64,000 nucleotides of DNA from Kryptolebias marmoratus (lineage: Eukaryota > Chordata > Actinopteri > Cyprinodontiformes > Rivulidae), in assembly GCF_001649575.2 (NCBI RefSeq), contig NC_051439.1:17176008-17240007 (forward strand), given 5' to 3'. The translations under genes and the position numbers were made by a program. Positions 33,891 through 48,300 of this stretch are shown piece after piece. Under the pieces are notes generated by a model. The model ran no database searches and was not told where the DNA came from. It saw only the letters and a program-made list of their open reading frames with translations. Numbering within the stretch: the stretch's first letter is position 1; every line of letters begins with the position of its first letter.

Positions 33891-36800
33891 AACACTCTGG
33901 CATGAAAAGCGGTGGGTGATATGCAGAAGGCATGCAAGGCTCTTAATTCCCTTTTGTGTTCATAAAAGTATCTACTTGCAAAGATGCGTCTGACAAGAGA
34001 TAACTATTTAATTTGTGATAATTAAGCCATGACTTCTCTTTAAAGTGCAGCCCTAATATTTCCTTCCTTCAATACACTGCTTTAACTTGTTTGCCAGATT
34101 TCTTGTCACTAGTGTGGCATGTGTGATTCATTACACTGAGGGGGTAAAAACTTTTAGAAAGTTTTTAGAATTCTTCAAACCCCCCATCTGTTCCCCCGAT
34201 GAGCCCACAAAACAAAAGCAGGCATTCTTCAAGCTCAGCTTTATTTCATCCTCCGTTTCTTTTAACAGTCAAAGCAGCCCCTCTGAATGTCCTGTTCGTG
34301 TCCGTCTCCTCCTCTTTTCATTACTGTCCCATTCATTCATTTATTCATTCATTTATTCTCAGTTTTCATCGCTGCTCCAGGACACTCGAGGCCCTTTTCA
34401 TCCTCCACTGGGTCCCTCCCTCCTTCCCTGGTCTAATCAAACGACTACATTCGCCCTCATCTCATCTGATGTCTGGTAATTGAAGGTGAGATTGTTGTGG
34501 TGGTGAAAGAGAATCAGGCCAGAGCCTCTGTTGCATCCATGCAAACTGTCAAAACTTCACTGTAGTCTCTCCACTATCCTATAAACAAACGCCTACATAC
34601 AGCCTTGAAACCAAAAGAGAAATTAGCGCTGATCCTTTTCTTAAGGTAATGCAAAGTTTAATGAGGATCTCTGTTAGAGTAAAAGTTCAGAAGTTCACTA
34701 TAGATCAACCGGACAGATGAGTCATGTGCTGCCTGAGGGCAAAAATAGTATCACAAGATTCATCACAAAAATGAAAACAATCATCCTTTACATGAACATC
34801 GCTCTGCAGATTAGTATGCAGAGAAATGTTTAACAAAAAGCATCTTCTGGAAAAATCAGGAGATGTTTTTGTTTTTAAATACACAGAAAAAAAACATGGC
34901 TCAAATGTTTGTGTCAGACTGACATTTCCTGTCAGCAAATATCTGTTCCTAAACAGTCCTCTGAGTCCAAAGGGTGATTGGATACTGCGTCATTTTAAGG
35001 CTAAAATGCAAAACAAAAGTGGAAATGTGCAAAAGAGACAAAATCTAAAGTGTTTGTATATTTTTGTATAAAGTAAAAAGGAAGAAGACAGGCTAATCCT
35101 AATCCTAGTTTGCTGCTTTGTCAACCACTGTGCTGAAAGTCATTTCTAGGTCTTGGCTTTGCTTTGGACAAAAAAAAAAAAAAGGGATGGGACTGTCTGC
35201 GTCCAGGCTGCTGATGCTGCCGCTGGCCCGCCAAACCTGCTGATCCTGGCACAGTGGCTGGCAGCCTCGGAAAAACTCTCCTCCTCCACTGTCCCAATCC
35301 AGGAGATCTGATTGACACTGTGGGAGTGCCATCTGCCCCTCGACAAGATTACACAGCGCACTGGGCCAAGAAATCCTCTAGCACCGCAGATTAAATATGA
35401 AATTTAGGGCAGGAATAGTTGTGTTTAGATTTAGTTACGCCGTTGTTTGTTTGTACATCTGGAAATTTGCTTTTACTCACCACACATCTGGATAAATAAA
35501 TATATTCTTTTAGTTTCTCTCTGTTTTTTGTCAGTATTTGTTGTGTCGTTGTGCAGATTTTCTAGTGCAGCACCTTCTTCTCTTTAGGGAAAATTAACAC
35601 AGGCCCTTTTATTCTCGAGTCACCGTAAAATTGGGAAAACGTGAGGTAGCATGAGCAAAAAAGAGCAAATCAAAGAAAACTGAGAGTGAGCAAAGACAAC
35701 CACTTACACTGAAAGTGGTTACTATAGAAACTGTGCCTTTCTTTCCTCTCCTCTGGTCGATTTGGAGCTGCGCATTTTCGTCTAACAGCGGGAACAAATT
35801 AGCACCACCCACCCCTCTTGAATTCTGTGAATCTGCTATTTTGCATTAATTGTTTTTGTAAAGTTCTGTCAAGTCAGGCTGCCTCCTTTTAACATGTGAA
35901 TGTATCTTTTGTACACTTTTCCCTTCTTTTTTTCTATCCTCATTATATTGTCCCCCCCCCTCCACCACCACCACCACCACCACCACCACAACAATCCAGT
36001 CCCTCTTCTTGCCACACTCTCCCTTCCCCACCCCACCAACCGGGGCTCATCAGGCCTGGATGCCAAGCTGTTTTCACTGAGTGCCCATTTGTAGATTACT
36101 CACCAAGAAATCATGTGGCACAATTGAATTACCAGGGCTTACAGAGATTCCACTTACTGCTGAGGCATCTGCAGAATGCACTTTAAACCCCCCCATCAAA
36201 TTACAGCTAAAACATCCTTATCCTAGTTTACAAAGAGACCCTTCTCTGTTGCTCTTGTTGCCGTTTCTGCAAAACATGGCTTTTTGTGAAAATGGGTGTC
36301 TTTACAAACAGGAAAAAAGAAAATATGTTTAGCTTAGCTGCTTCACTTATTCACATTCTGTTATGCATGTCAGGTCTGTTCTGTGAAGATGTTGTTTCTC
36401 TCATCCCCTTTTCTTTTCCTTTTCCCCAAAAGAGTACTAACTCCCAACTGGCCTCCATCCACAGCTGCAGATGATCTGGCTGTAAAGGAATCCACCATAA
36501 AGATTTTAAACACACCTCTAAGTATTGTAAATAACTTACACTGACATCAGCATTGAAAACCGAATCTGTATCCATCCTTAAGTGGATGGTAAGAACCCAA
36601 ATTATTACTTTTGGCAATCTGATGTACTATAATCTCATTTTATGTGGTTTCCTGTTCATAAACATGTTTTTCACTGTATATTTCTGCAGAACCTCCTGTC
36701 ATCTTTTGTCTCAGATGCTCTTTTTGTTTAGTTTTGCTTGAAATTTTGAAAAGCCCAGATTTCACATATAAATCAGCTGACGGGTCTGAAACGATGAAGT

Positions 36801-39800
36801 GTAAAGCAGCTGCTCATTCTTTATTTGAAACATGCAAAAGCTATTAGCCAGGTGTTTTACAAATGGGTTATGATGTGCAGAACCAAAGTGAGAAAAGCCT
36901 GGGCCTCATCTGAATTGTGTCAGTGTAACTGTGTCCACTGGGTGAAAAAAAAAAACACCTGTTTGTAGTCTTTCTTGGTCCTTTTATAAGCTTAAAAAAA
37001 CCTACAAAACACACTGAAGATAATGACAAACTCCCAAAAGCACAAAGCATCCTCATTAAAATAAATGGTTAGCTCAAACATGACGAGAATGGTTCTCATT
37101 TTAGAGATGGCTTTCCTTTATGATCTGTCTTTGCAACAACTGTGACAATTTGGCACATAGTTATCAGCCAATTTAAGAAGCCAAAATAAATTTGAAAACA
37201 AGTAGTTATTAGCAAGAAATTACATAAAAAAATGGCTTGTAACAACCATAATGTATAAAAACAATGAATTTAAAAGGAAGGTAAAAAGCATTTTTTGTCT
37301 GCTTTCCTCACTAAATTTTGTCAAATATTTCTAATTTTGAGTTCAACACGTAAGAGTGAATATTTGGTATGTAGTTATGCAGTACTACTACACTCAAGTA
37401 GTGTTTAAAAAGCATCAAATACTTAGTCCTACTGAACATTTAAACACAATTAAAAAAGGAAGAGAAGGACAAAACTGCAAAATTGTGTATATGATTGTGT
37501 ATGTGGTGGGCATTAGTCCTCAGACTTTTTATAACCTGGTCATTTCCCTTTTCAGAATGACAAATTTATATTCATAGCACTGCTATTGAAATAAATACCA
37601 AGTCCTTTAAAGGTTAATGAAATAGCTCAGGCACTCTCCCACTACCATCACCAGCGCTCGGCCTACCGCAGGCTGCCTTGGCAACGCACACTCTGTTGAT
37701 TTATGCTTCAGATAATTAGGAGCAAAGATGACAGAGCCCAGAGGTGTGAACACAAACACTCACACATACTCTCATTAATACATGCACTCGTAAATACACA
37801 CTGCTACAGAAACTCATTACCAAGTGGGTTTGCCTACTAGATTTATTATCCTCTCCAAATTTGGCATGTCCAATCATTGTCCTTCACTCTCGTTCAGAGT
37901 GGCAAGTTGGCCGTCTCTCACTGCAGATGTACTTTCTCACGTTCCACACACACATCTGTCGCTTGCCAATGTATGACCACGCCTTTATTAGTGTGCAGAA
38001 AACGTGTGAGGGTTTTTTATTTTTTCTGTCCTCCTCACCGAGCGTTCTGACGATCATGAAGTCTGATTGGAGGCTCCGTTTTACCTCGGGGTCCTACTGA
38101 GAGTGTGAAACTAATCCAGCCAAATGGGTTTCATCAAAGGAAATGGAAACGTAATGATACCTCTGGCACTTTGAGCCCCTAAATGTCTCCTTCATTATTT
38201 TTGCTTTTCTCCTAACCCTCATCTTCTGCCATGTTTTGAGATGTCTCGGGGTCTTGCTGAACGTGGAGCCTCTTCTGGAAGACTTTTTTTGCTCCAGGAC
38301 TTTTATGCTTTTGCTGTGCATGTACAAGCGTGCACGCACTAAAACAAATTTGTCTGGAGCCCTGGAGAGATGAGAGGTATCATCCTTCCAACTGACAACC
38401 CGTAACCTCCCTCTTTACTCCCTAAAGGCCTTACTAAAGGGTCACTCAATAGACTGAATAACCCCACTCGAACATGCAGACACACAGATACACATTCAGG
38501 TGACATCACCAGATGGATGATGGGGCCACTACAAGGCTGAGGGCTGCGCTTTCATCAGACTAGTTTATCTTGAATGTGCGCACTCCCTCAGCGCACTCAC
38601 CTGACACATCCCACGCCTTTACCACCCACACACACATACACGCTACTAAAATGCACAAAAATCTAAGTGTAAAAATGATGGATGGCATAATGAAATTTGA
38701 CCTCTTTCACATTTTCTGTCACTCTTGTCAACTCCTCCCTCTTGCAGTAGAACAGCAGGGCAGATTTGATTTTACTTGGCAGACATGGCTGACCAGGATG
38801 TGAAACAGATTTACTGGGATCACTTCTAAATACATTTAATGTTTAAGATGGATGAAAGGAAGAGATTTTGTAACATCAATATCATATAAGGATGATTTTA
38901 ATTGAATGTGTATTGCTACTGTTCAGCAGCAAGAAATAGTGATATTTTATCAAACATCAGAGGATTTAGAAATCTTTATTGACTGTTCAGAAATTGTTAA
39001 CATGAGAGTGGCCTGAATGTAGTTGGACATCATCAGTGAAAATTTCAGATTTTTTGTTTCCAAAAGATAAGTTAAAAATATATAAAATTACTTTTGAATT
39101 GGTATATTCAAAATAATTAGAAGTCAAAGAAAAAAAGAGGTAATTATGTATCTTTGACCATCCATATTTTGTGATAATGTTATCCATTCTTCTTGCTAAA
39201 CCCCTCTAGATCATTTGACTATCAATGCCAAATGAAATCTGCCTGTGTATTGTTGATGATATTTTAGCTGAGAGTCTGTGGAGGCTTGGAAAAACCTTAA
39301 ATTCTCTAAATTGCTTAACAGTTCAGCAGGTGTGTGAAATCCTGAACCCTTTTTCCCCTCAAAGGCTTTACTTTCTGCAACCAAATAAGTTGTCTTTTAG
39401 CTGCATCCATGCACAAATAAATAAGGATGATTTAAAAATGATTTTGCTGGCAAACTTCAAATGAGAAGCTTTGTGGCAAGGGCACAGAAAAATGCTTTTG
39501 ATAATACATATTTTTGAAATTGCTAGACAGCTTCTTGTGAGCTAATGGCTTCTGACTGTTCAGATGAAGTAGAGTATGAGGAGTCATTTATAGTCCTGGA
39601 ATTTGTAAAAGCTGACCTTTCCCAACTATGACTGAAAAGGCCACAACACTAACAAGCTAATTAACCGAAATGCTCATTTTGCCTTATTTTAAACTGAAAT
39701 AAATCAAAAATGTACTGATCTCACTTGAAAACAGTGAAAACAAAGTTTCATATATATTTTGTGAGCATAGCTTTAATGTCTGACCACAATCTTACTTTAC

Positions 39801-39833
39801 TGTTGATTTTGTAGTTGGGACAGTAAAGTGATA
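33891..39833. other. Intergenic DNA, several simple repeats
   Basis: No confident gene. It includes CATT-type repeats near 34331-34360, an A run at 35169-35183 and the CCA repeat at 35962. ORFs over these tracts are low-complexity artefacts. About 35100-35400 and 37620-38560 are unique and less AT-rich. Confidence 0.4.
35962..35989. repeat. (CCA)n microsatellite
   Basis: About nine CCA units following a ten-base C run. Histidine- or proline-runs in overlapping ORFs come from this repeat. Confidence 0.9.
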
Positions 39834-39912
39834 CCATCCATCCATCCATCCATCCATCCATCCATCCATCCATCCATCCATCCATCCATCCATTCATTTT
39901 TTTTTTTTTTTT
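39834..39912. repeat. (CCAT)15 microsatellite followed by a T16 tract
   Basis: Sixty bases of perfect CCAT repeat end at 39893 and are followed by TCAT and sixteen T. On the minus strand this reads A-rich then (ATGG)n, as in the tail of GATG-tailed retroposons, but no element body is recognised beside it. Confidence 0.9.
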
Positions 39913-42900
39913 ACCAGCACCTCCTTTTTACCAACAAACCATCCCCAATTACACACAATTATTCGATTTTACAAACACTTGAAAACTGTTCTTCATTATT
40001 CTAAACCTAAGGGTTTGGAAATAACTTTCAAAAAATTGTGTTCTGAGTTTCAGAGAAAGCTAACAAGAAAATATTATGTTTTTTTTAAAAAATATGTATA
40101 TAGGCGTGTGTGTGGGTGTGTTTTGTAACTTTTTTTGGTTAACTGGAAACTTTTTTGAGTTATTTAGACATCCTGATATCAAGAAATAAAAGTAAAAAAT
40201 TCATGGACACTGTGGCTCAGTATGTTTTGGAGACCTGTTTTATATTTAGGTTAAATGATACAGTACTCCGTCCATAAGCAGTTTCAAATATTTATCCAAT
40301 ATTTGCAGCCATTTTTATATTTTAATGTATGAGTTTACTCTGTCTGGATGTCATTGATGACCTAGAGATATTTTCTTTTTTTCCTTATTGATTTGTAATC
40401 CTTTGGAACTGCTGAAGTTCTCATGTATGCACTAAATTTTCATTTTAGATAGATAATGATGTTGTTTGTTATGTGATTCTCCTGTCGTGACAAGGGTTGA
40501 TTAGAACACACTCCTGGGTTATAGATGTACTCATGACAGGGTGTCGTTTTATGCTGTATTTCATTAATAAGGCTAATTTTCTCCATCTTCTCCTAAAGCT
40601 GGGAGGTTTCAGAAAACCATAAAACTGGGAAGAAGGACAAAGGGTGAAGGAAGCCAGGGTGTGGGGAGTTTAAAAGAAACATCCACACACAAAAATGAGA
40701 ATAGAACAAACTCTGAAATCTAAAGCACACTTTTTAGCCTGCATTGGGACTTTATGATACTTTTATGGGTAAGCTTAATCAACCATAAACTTATACTGTA
40801 GGTATACAGTCATATTCACACTAGCTGAGCACAGCAATCTAACACTGAAGCCAGCTGAAAGTGATATGAGGAGCAGATCCTCTAATGACTGCTGACTCCT
40901 CAAATTGTTGTTGTCTGGTTCTAATAACGAACATAAATGGCAACAAGACACACATATGCATGCATTTTTTGCAGTTGCAGAAGGTTAGAAGGGACTCCTA
41001 ACTAATGTGACCAATTTTTAATTCGAGCTTTATAACTAAAGAAGTTTTAAATGTAAATACAAAAAATTCAAACAATGAAGAAAAGTTGCAGATGATTAAA
41101 GTTGATCAAACATTACAGTGTGATGCAAATGTATCCTGCTAAAATAATTAGGAGACCTGATCTGATGCCCAAACCACCTCAGCTGACTTTTTTCAATAAG
41201 GAGGAGCAGTGGCTTCATTCTGAGGCCCTCTCAAATGACAGAGCTCCTCATGCAATCTCTAAGGTACCTTTAAAAGGAAACTCAATTGAGCCTTGAATCT
41301 TTTTCTTTGACTCATGAACAAAATCGCAAGCTCATAGATGATGGCTGAAATGGATCACTAAAGTGGAAGCTTTGCCAGTCAAAGCCTCGATGATTTGGAG
41401 ATGACGCTTCTCACTCCATCATTCAGAGGTCACCTGAAGTCCTCCTCTGAAGGCAGAGACTTACCCCAATCAAAGGGTAAAAAGGCAAAATATGCAACAA
41501 CAATCATTGCACAACTCTGCCCACTATCATAGCACATATCATGTTTTACACCATAACCACAACACTCACAGTCACACCACAGTCTTCTCAGTGAAAGCCT
41601 CAGCTGCACAGCTCTTCAAATATCAGGGCCTCCAAACTCTTGATGCTCAAGAGAAAGGAGTGAAGCCTCTGGTTCCAAACCAGAACATCACAATAAACCT
41701 CCACACCCAAAGTTCTGGTTCCACGCCAAGCCTCAGATATTTCGCTTTTGTCGACAAGACACTTTTCATTCCAGTACTTCCTCCCCCCTTTTACTGCGCC
41801 CCTCTCCTTTTCTTTCCCCTCACTCACAAACTATCCATCCCCATGTGTACTGCACTGCATGCATATTGAAAACTTGGACCGTGAATCATCACAGATGTTT
41901 TGTTGGACGTCCATGCTGCAGAGATTTGTGGTTGAGCACGAAGTCCACTCTTTAACACGCTTTAGTCACATATGGAAGTGTTTACATCAGGCGAAACAAA
42001 AACTGTTGTGGAGTAGGAGCCACTCGAGGCCACAGGATCGAATGTGGGACGGTGGGGGGAAAAAAACTGCATTTTTCTTCACTCACACAAAAATGATGGA
42101 ATGATGGTAAAGGCAAATTTCCCCTCTGACCACATCTCTTACTCACATGTGTTCCTCATTACAACCCCCTCACCTAATTCTTGTCCTTCCCTGTTTACTT
42201 GCCACCTGGTATGTACTCATGCATGACCAATGTGATGATAAAACTGAGAAATATAACTTTCAGCTTGCCTTACTCATAGTACTTTTAAAATGTTCTCTTT
42301 CAGTTCAGTCCATCATTTATTTTCACAGATATGAGTGATGAAAAAGGGATGCTCATCCAGCGTTCTGGTCCTTGTCCTCGGATAAAAAGAGCTGTTTTCA
42401 CTGTGGTGTGTGTGGAGCATCGCTGGGCTTATTTCATGCTATCTGGCTTCCCTCAAGCATGAATGAAATCCTCAAGCTGGTTAAAGGGAAGAGTCCAGGC
42501 TTCCATTTAACATCAGCTGCAGTTACATTACCCAGCTGTCCACATGTTTCTTGTTGGATCTGTGTTTCTTTGCCTGCAGCCAACTCTCGTTTTAACCATT
42601 TCTGAGCATCACCTCCTTTCCTGGAAATATACATGTTCTCATTACTCGACCGAACAGGCTCAAATAGTGCAGCTGCTGAGCTTTGATGACCTTCAACCTG
42701 TTTATCAAATTTGGAAAGCATCACTGGACAGTGTTTGTGAAATCCTCATAATAAAGACCTTGAAGCACTCAAATTTTGCCACACAGAACAGTTCCACACA
42801 TCCAGTTGTGTCAGACAAAGTGCATTTGTTTAAGATAACTTTACTCAAGACTGTTTAAAATGAGACAGAAAAAGAAATAATGTGTCAAAAACCTGAGCCA

Positions 42901-43577
42901 AACTGTCTTATACTGTTAATGTATTCTCAAAAGGCACTTTGCACCCCAGCCCTTCCTTGGCTTGTGGCTGAGATGAGTGGGTGGGACAGTCCGTTGTGAG
43001 TGTAAAAGGTGCCTTGGATGGCTTTTTTAACTGTGAGTAATGAGTCCTCATCTGTTCGCACAGGAAAACACCCTCGCAAGAAGATCAACAACACTTTCAA
43101 ATGTCCAGCCTTCTCCACAGCTCCCTTGGCTCTTGGTCTCTAAACACTGACAGAAGATCTGAGGTCAAGATCAGCTGTCACACCCATCTGAAGTGCATAT
43201 GGAAAACTTTCAGGCTTGCTCAAGTTTTGCTCAAGTTTTGTTTCTTTTTTAGACCCCCCCCCCTCCCCAACCATTTACACACAAAACTATATAAAGCAAA
43301 CATTGGAGTGTTTTGATAGTTTATGAAAAATAGAAGAAATATCAGATTTACAGAAACATTCAGATATTTATTTTAGTATGTGCATGTGGTGGCAATCACA
43401 ACGTCAGGCCTTCTTAAGATTGATCCTACCATCATCATGACCTGCCTTGCTGCTTTAAAAGAACACTGGATGACTGAGAATCTATACCAGCATCTCAGTC
43501 TACCATTTATTCTTCCAGGCAGCAACGATTCAGCTCAACCAGCTTGGATTTCATGTATCAGTGTATAGGTATTATAA
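39913..43577. other. Intergenic DNA
   Basis: No gene recognised. The 125-codon plus-strand ORF at 41492-41869 is rich in His and Ser and shows no domain. The rest is AT-rich single-copy-looking DNA. Confidence 0.4.
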
Positions 43578-43652
43578 GGTTCCAGAGATCCTCCACTGGT
43601 TTCAAATCTGGACTTTGGTTGGCTTCTTCTAAGACCTTTATTGAGTTTCTTC
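43578..43652 (-). pseudogene. Tc1/mariner transposase relic
   Basis: Read on the minus strand, one frame gives NSIKVLEEANQSPDLKP followed by VEDLWNL. This matches the conserved block of Tc1-like transposases containing the second catalytic aspartate and the invariant SPDLNPIE-NLW. The conserved tryptophan before P-x-Q has decayed, and stops occur within about ten codons on both sides, so the copy is dead. Nearby sequence to about 43430 may be its C-terminal remainder. Confidence 0.6.
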
Positions 43653-45361
43653 AACCTGTTCTTTTATTTTCTTGAAAGCCTTGTTGACATATAAACCATT
43701 GCCTGAGCTTGAGCACTAAAAAGGCTTTTCACTTGAAATTGATTTATATTTATTTCCCCTCTATCCTGTTCAGTGCTTAGTCTCTGTGACAGAAAAACAT
43801 CCGTACAAAACAATGCTGCATCTGTAACAGTTGCCCACTGGGTTGGAATAAAGTTTGATTTGACCGATTGGAAGGTGTGTTGCAAGATGTGCAGAAGTGG
43901 AACCAAATGCAAGCCCAAACTCTGGAGGCCTGCAGAGGAAGGTAAATATATTCACATTGTTGTATCAAAATCAAATGACGCTGCAAAATTGAGAAGTCGC
44001 AGAACTTACTCAAAACACAAACCCACTGATCACAAATCACTAATTTTTCTTTTTATTTAAATAATTGCTGACAAAACCTACTGAGAGAAGCCAGCCATTT
44101 TAATATGTTCCTTTGGGGCTTTTAGAGGAGTGATTGATGAGTCTGTACTCAGGTAGTCAGGGAGCTTATCGGTTCCTCTTGTCTGTACAGCCTTCATTTT
44201 TGTTTACAGACACCTTTGGTTTCACTCTCAGTGTGTACACAGCCTGAGGACAAAGCTACTCTGAAGACATAGGTCACATAACCTCCAGGTTGCACCAACA
44301 GGTTTTTGTCTTGTCTCTTTTGTCAAGCATGCAGGCCCTTTTGTTTTAAACATACAAGCTTTAAGTGACAGCACTTCTAACTATGCTAGCTTCCATTTGT
44401 TTTAAACTGCTTTTTTTTGCTACAAGGTAACTAATGTACAAAAACAAAAGTATTTTATGTTTTCCAAAATCAGCTGTTTTATTAAAAATGCACTGTGTGA
44501 TGAGTGTTATTTGGTAATTTGGTTGCAAATGTGCAAACCTGTGTTTGTGCAGCATTCTAAGTTGCAGAAACAGCAGTTGGGGCTGTAAACTGTAAGAAAG
44601 TGTCACACTTTTTGCTGGGTTTAGTGTGATAGAGGATGGGCAATTTAATCCTCCAGTGCGTAGAATTAATTTGGTGTTCCTTGACTTGCAGAATTTAGAG
44701 CCATATGGCACTGCAGGCTCACTGTTTGCCATGCACTGGAAGACCCAGCTCCAAGCCAGAAGTGAGGCAGAACATAAAGACTGGCTGAAATCAGTTTAGC
44801 AGCCTTGTAGCACTGAATAAATCATGAATAGTAGCTTGAAAAGCAGGAGTGACACTTTGCATGATTCTGAGACTCATTCAGGCCTCCTCTAGTGTCACAC
44901 TGTGATTGACACTTATCAGTGCTGCCCCTTCCATTGTGTTCTAACTTTTGTACTTGTCATTGTTCTGATTCTTACAGACATTTTGGGACCGTCTATAGCT
45001 GAAATCTTTGAGTGAACAGACATTTGACTCCAGTTCTCGAAGGAAATAACAGTGACATGATGGACTCTTTACTGCACCACTCTGGGTATTGTACTGTAGT
45101 CCTTTTAGTGGCACTGCAGAAAACATAGCTGTCAAAGCATTTAGACAGTCTCTACTGGACATAGTAGCAGCAAGGAGTATAAAAATGATGTTAGTCACTT
45201 TGACGATTGATAGATTGGTTCTTGATTTTAGCACAACTTGATATTGCATCGAGGAGTCATCCTTCCAGAGTGAGCAATATAAATATAGACCCATTTCATT
45301 CTGGGAAAGTGTGATACGTCAGAGCGTAGCCACAACACAACCAACCCACTGTCCTCCTGTG
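43653..45361. other. Intergenic DNA
   Basis: No gene recognised. Short overlapping ORFs on both strands at 43660-44060 could include more transposon debris, but no motif supports it. Confidence 0.35.
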
Positions 45362-45376
45362 GTTGCTCTTAGCAAC
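45362..45376. promoter_or_regulatory. X-box-like (RFX) inverted repeat
   Basis: GTTGCT and AGCAAC, exact inverses, are separated by three bases. RFX X-boxes accept half-sites 1-3 bases apart. Function is inferred. Confidence 0.3.
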
Positions 45377-48300
45377 AGAATCTTCCTGAATGTCAGGGGA
45401 GTGCGAGATGGTGCCAGGTGTCTGATTATGACTGAACGAACAGACTACATGTCGAGAAACAATGCAATTATCTCCTGAGTCATCTCACCAGGAGCTGTGA
45501 AAGGTGGAATATGGAGCATGGTTGTCACATGTTGAGTCTCATGCATTTATCAGTTTGATGATAGCTGCTTTTCTGGAGAGGCTTTAAGATTTACCCATAA
45601 GTGGAAAGATGGAATATGATATAATCTGTCATTCCATTTATCCCACCATTTCTCTTTTCTTTTGTGCTTTTTTATGATTTGTTAAAGTTTTATAATTTCT
45701 GCTTTAAGATCGAGTTTTTATATCATCTGGAAAACATAAATCATCTTATTAAGATATCTTTTGCTGCAAATGGCATCTCCTCCCTCAATCTGATACTCAT
45801 TCTCTCAGTTTCTGTCTCTTTATCCCATTCTCCACCCTTAAAGCGCTCCTCTGGGATGCTGGCTTTGCTTTAATTCAGGAGTAGATTAAGACATGATAGG
45901 GCAGTGGGCCTGAGAGAGACATGACTTTAGAGACGGAGAGCAGAAGAGGATGAAAAAAGACGAAAAGACAAAGACAGAAACAGAAACCAAGAGTGACAAA
46001 GATTGATGGCTGCAGATCTCTTTGTATAGGAAGCAGAAAAGGATCTGATAAAGAAGACATAGTTGCACAGAGAGCAAAGAGGCTAACATCAACAGATTTA
46101 GACAGTCTTTCTTATTGGCCCATGGGGACAATGTTAGACCACAGTCACTTATTTCTTCTTGTTCTTAAATACTATTTTAATCAGTCAACATCATAAAGTT
46201 TCACTTTGATACACTAGCAGAAATTTTGCTCAAGTTCTTGAAAAACACCAAACATCATTAAAAAGTATATAGGCTGCATGTAACAATTTACATGACCTTA
46301 AATAAACTGTAAGTCACTTTCAGCCTTATATAACAATGCATATGGCAGTAGATTGGCAAGTATTAAACAACTGTATCAAAGATCTTAAAGCCTGAGCAAA
46401 CCTGGCAATGACACAGAAAAAGCTCCTCGTATAAGAAACAAAAAGTCTTCAAGAATAAAAAAAGAAGTCTAGTTGTCTTAATTTTAACATGATGTGATTA
46501 CTATTTGAAAGCTTTGAATTTGTTTTAATTTTTGAATGATTCGAAAAGGCTTTTTACTGTCCCTGGCTTACCTCTATTTCAGGGCCATCAGTAAGTAGTT
46601 GTTGCGCTCATCATTTTAGTTTGTCTCAGTGTTCTCACGGACCCCTTTAACATTTTATTATCCAGCCTATTTAACATGTTAAACTGATAGACTGTCAGTG
46701 AGAACAATCCCTCTAATTGGTTGTTCAGGGTTGTAAATAAGCTCTAATTTAGATGTGCCACAAGTAAACAGAGCAGGCAGGTTATTGACAAAGGTTAAGA
46801 TTGGTGTAAATTTAAAAATTTTTAAAAATCTGACTTGTAGTGCCATCTCCTCATTAGCTTTCTATGTAACTCGTTAGTGAGTACTTTGGTTTTTATTACT
46901 TCGCTTCACAAGATTTTGACTTTTACCAGTTCAATAGACAAGTGAAAAGTTTTCTAACTCGTGTTACTAAAAGGCATTTTGTGCTTTAATAGTCAACTTG
47001 TGCACATTTTTAGCAACACTAGTCAACTAGTAAAGTTTAAAAAAGCCCTAACTAGTTACAGTATCAGCAGTTTGACATTCACTGGTTTGCTAGTGAATAG
47101 TTTGGCCACCATTAGTTAACAAGTGCAGACATTTATGACCAATAGCAGAATGTCGGATGGTTTTCAGTCAGCTAGTAAAACATGCTAGTGTCTAATTTGG
47201 ATGGATGGATAATTTCCCCCCAAAAAATCATATCTGTTTTGAAAAGTACTTCATGCCCCTTGGATGGAAAGAACCTTTGCAAATTACTTCTGACTAAATC
47301 TAAGTCAACAGCTGTTTCTGGTCTGAGTGGGCACAAAGTAAATTTATGACTGTTCTGCTTCTTACCAGAGATGATCAGAATATCCCAAACATCCCCAAAG
47401 ATTAAAAAAATTCCTGGGCAAGAGTTTTGATCTGAATTAAAATGACAAACAGCACAGTTGCCACTGTGTGGAGGCTTAGTTGGAGCCAAATGTTGCCTTT
47501 GAATTATGAGTGATGCTGGGTGCATGAATAGTAGATGTTTTCAACAGATGTCAATCAGAATCAAATCTTTTTAAAATAAACTCTTATTTACCTTAAAAAA
47601 CAAGTCATTCAGCCTCTTTTTCACCTTCTGCAAACATTTCAAAATTAAACTGCCAGTCTAAAGATATAAAAGCACAGCTTGAATCTGTTTTGTTTCTTTA
47701 ACTGGCAGCTGATTGGTTATGGTCACGTGCATGTCAATAATGAAGTGAAACAAAACGTGAACTGAGTTAAACTGTCATGCCACAGAGAAAAATTACATTA
47801 CACTTAATTCAGTATAAAGCCTTGATTGGGTTTGTTTAGATTGATTGGTTTTGCCAGTGGGACCCCAATTCTTCAGCTACAACCCACAAGGCGAGCAGAA
47901 TAGTTAACCCAGCACACCTCAGAAGCCGTTTGTTCTGGTTCCACTTCAGCTGGCTCGTCCTGCTGAGCACTCCTATCTTTTTGTCGTGGCTCCGTGTATG
48001 TTTGACAGCTGGGACACATTTGAAAACTGATCTTCTGGCCTTGTCCCAGCACAATGCAGCACTACTCATCGTCCAACCTAAGGCGAAAATAAGAAGCTGT
48101 TAGGTTGCTGAACCTTGGCACACCCCTAACACCAGCAGGTTGCACTTATTATCACATCAAGCTTAAGGCAGATTGGACTTTTATGGGATGAAAGTAAAGG
48201 AAAGGTTATTTATTTTGATGCGTTGATGTTTATGTCTGTGCCTTAAATTGAGCACAGTAAAACCATCTGATGTGCAGCCACAATGCAGTGGTTTGGTAGG

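Noticed and set aside
35896..36186. Proline- or histidine-run proteins
   Set aside because: The runs come from the CCA microsatellite; nothing outside it looks coding.
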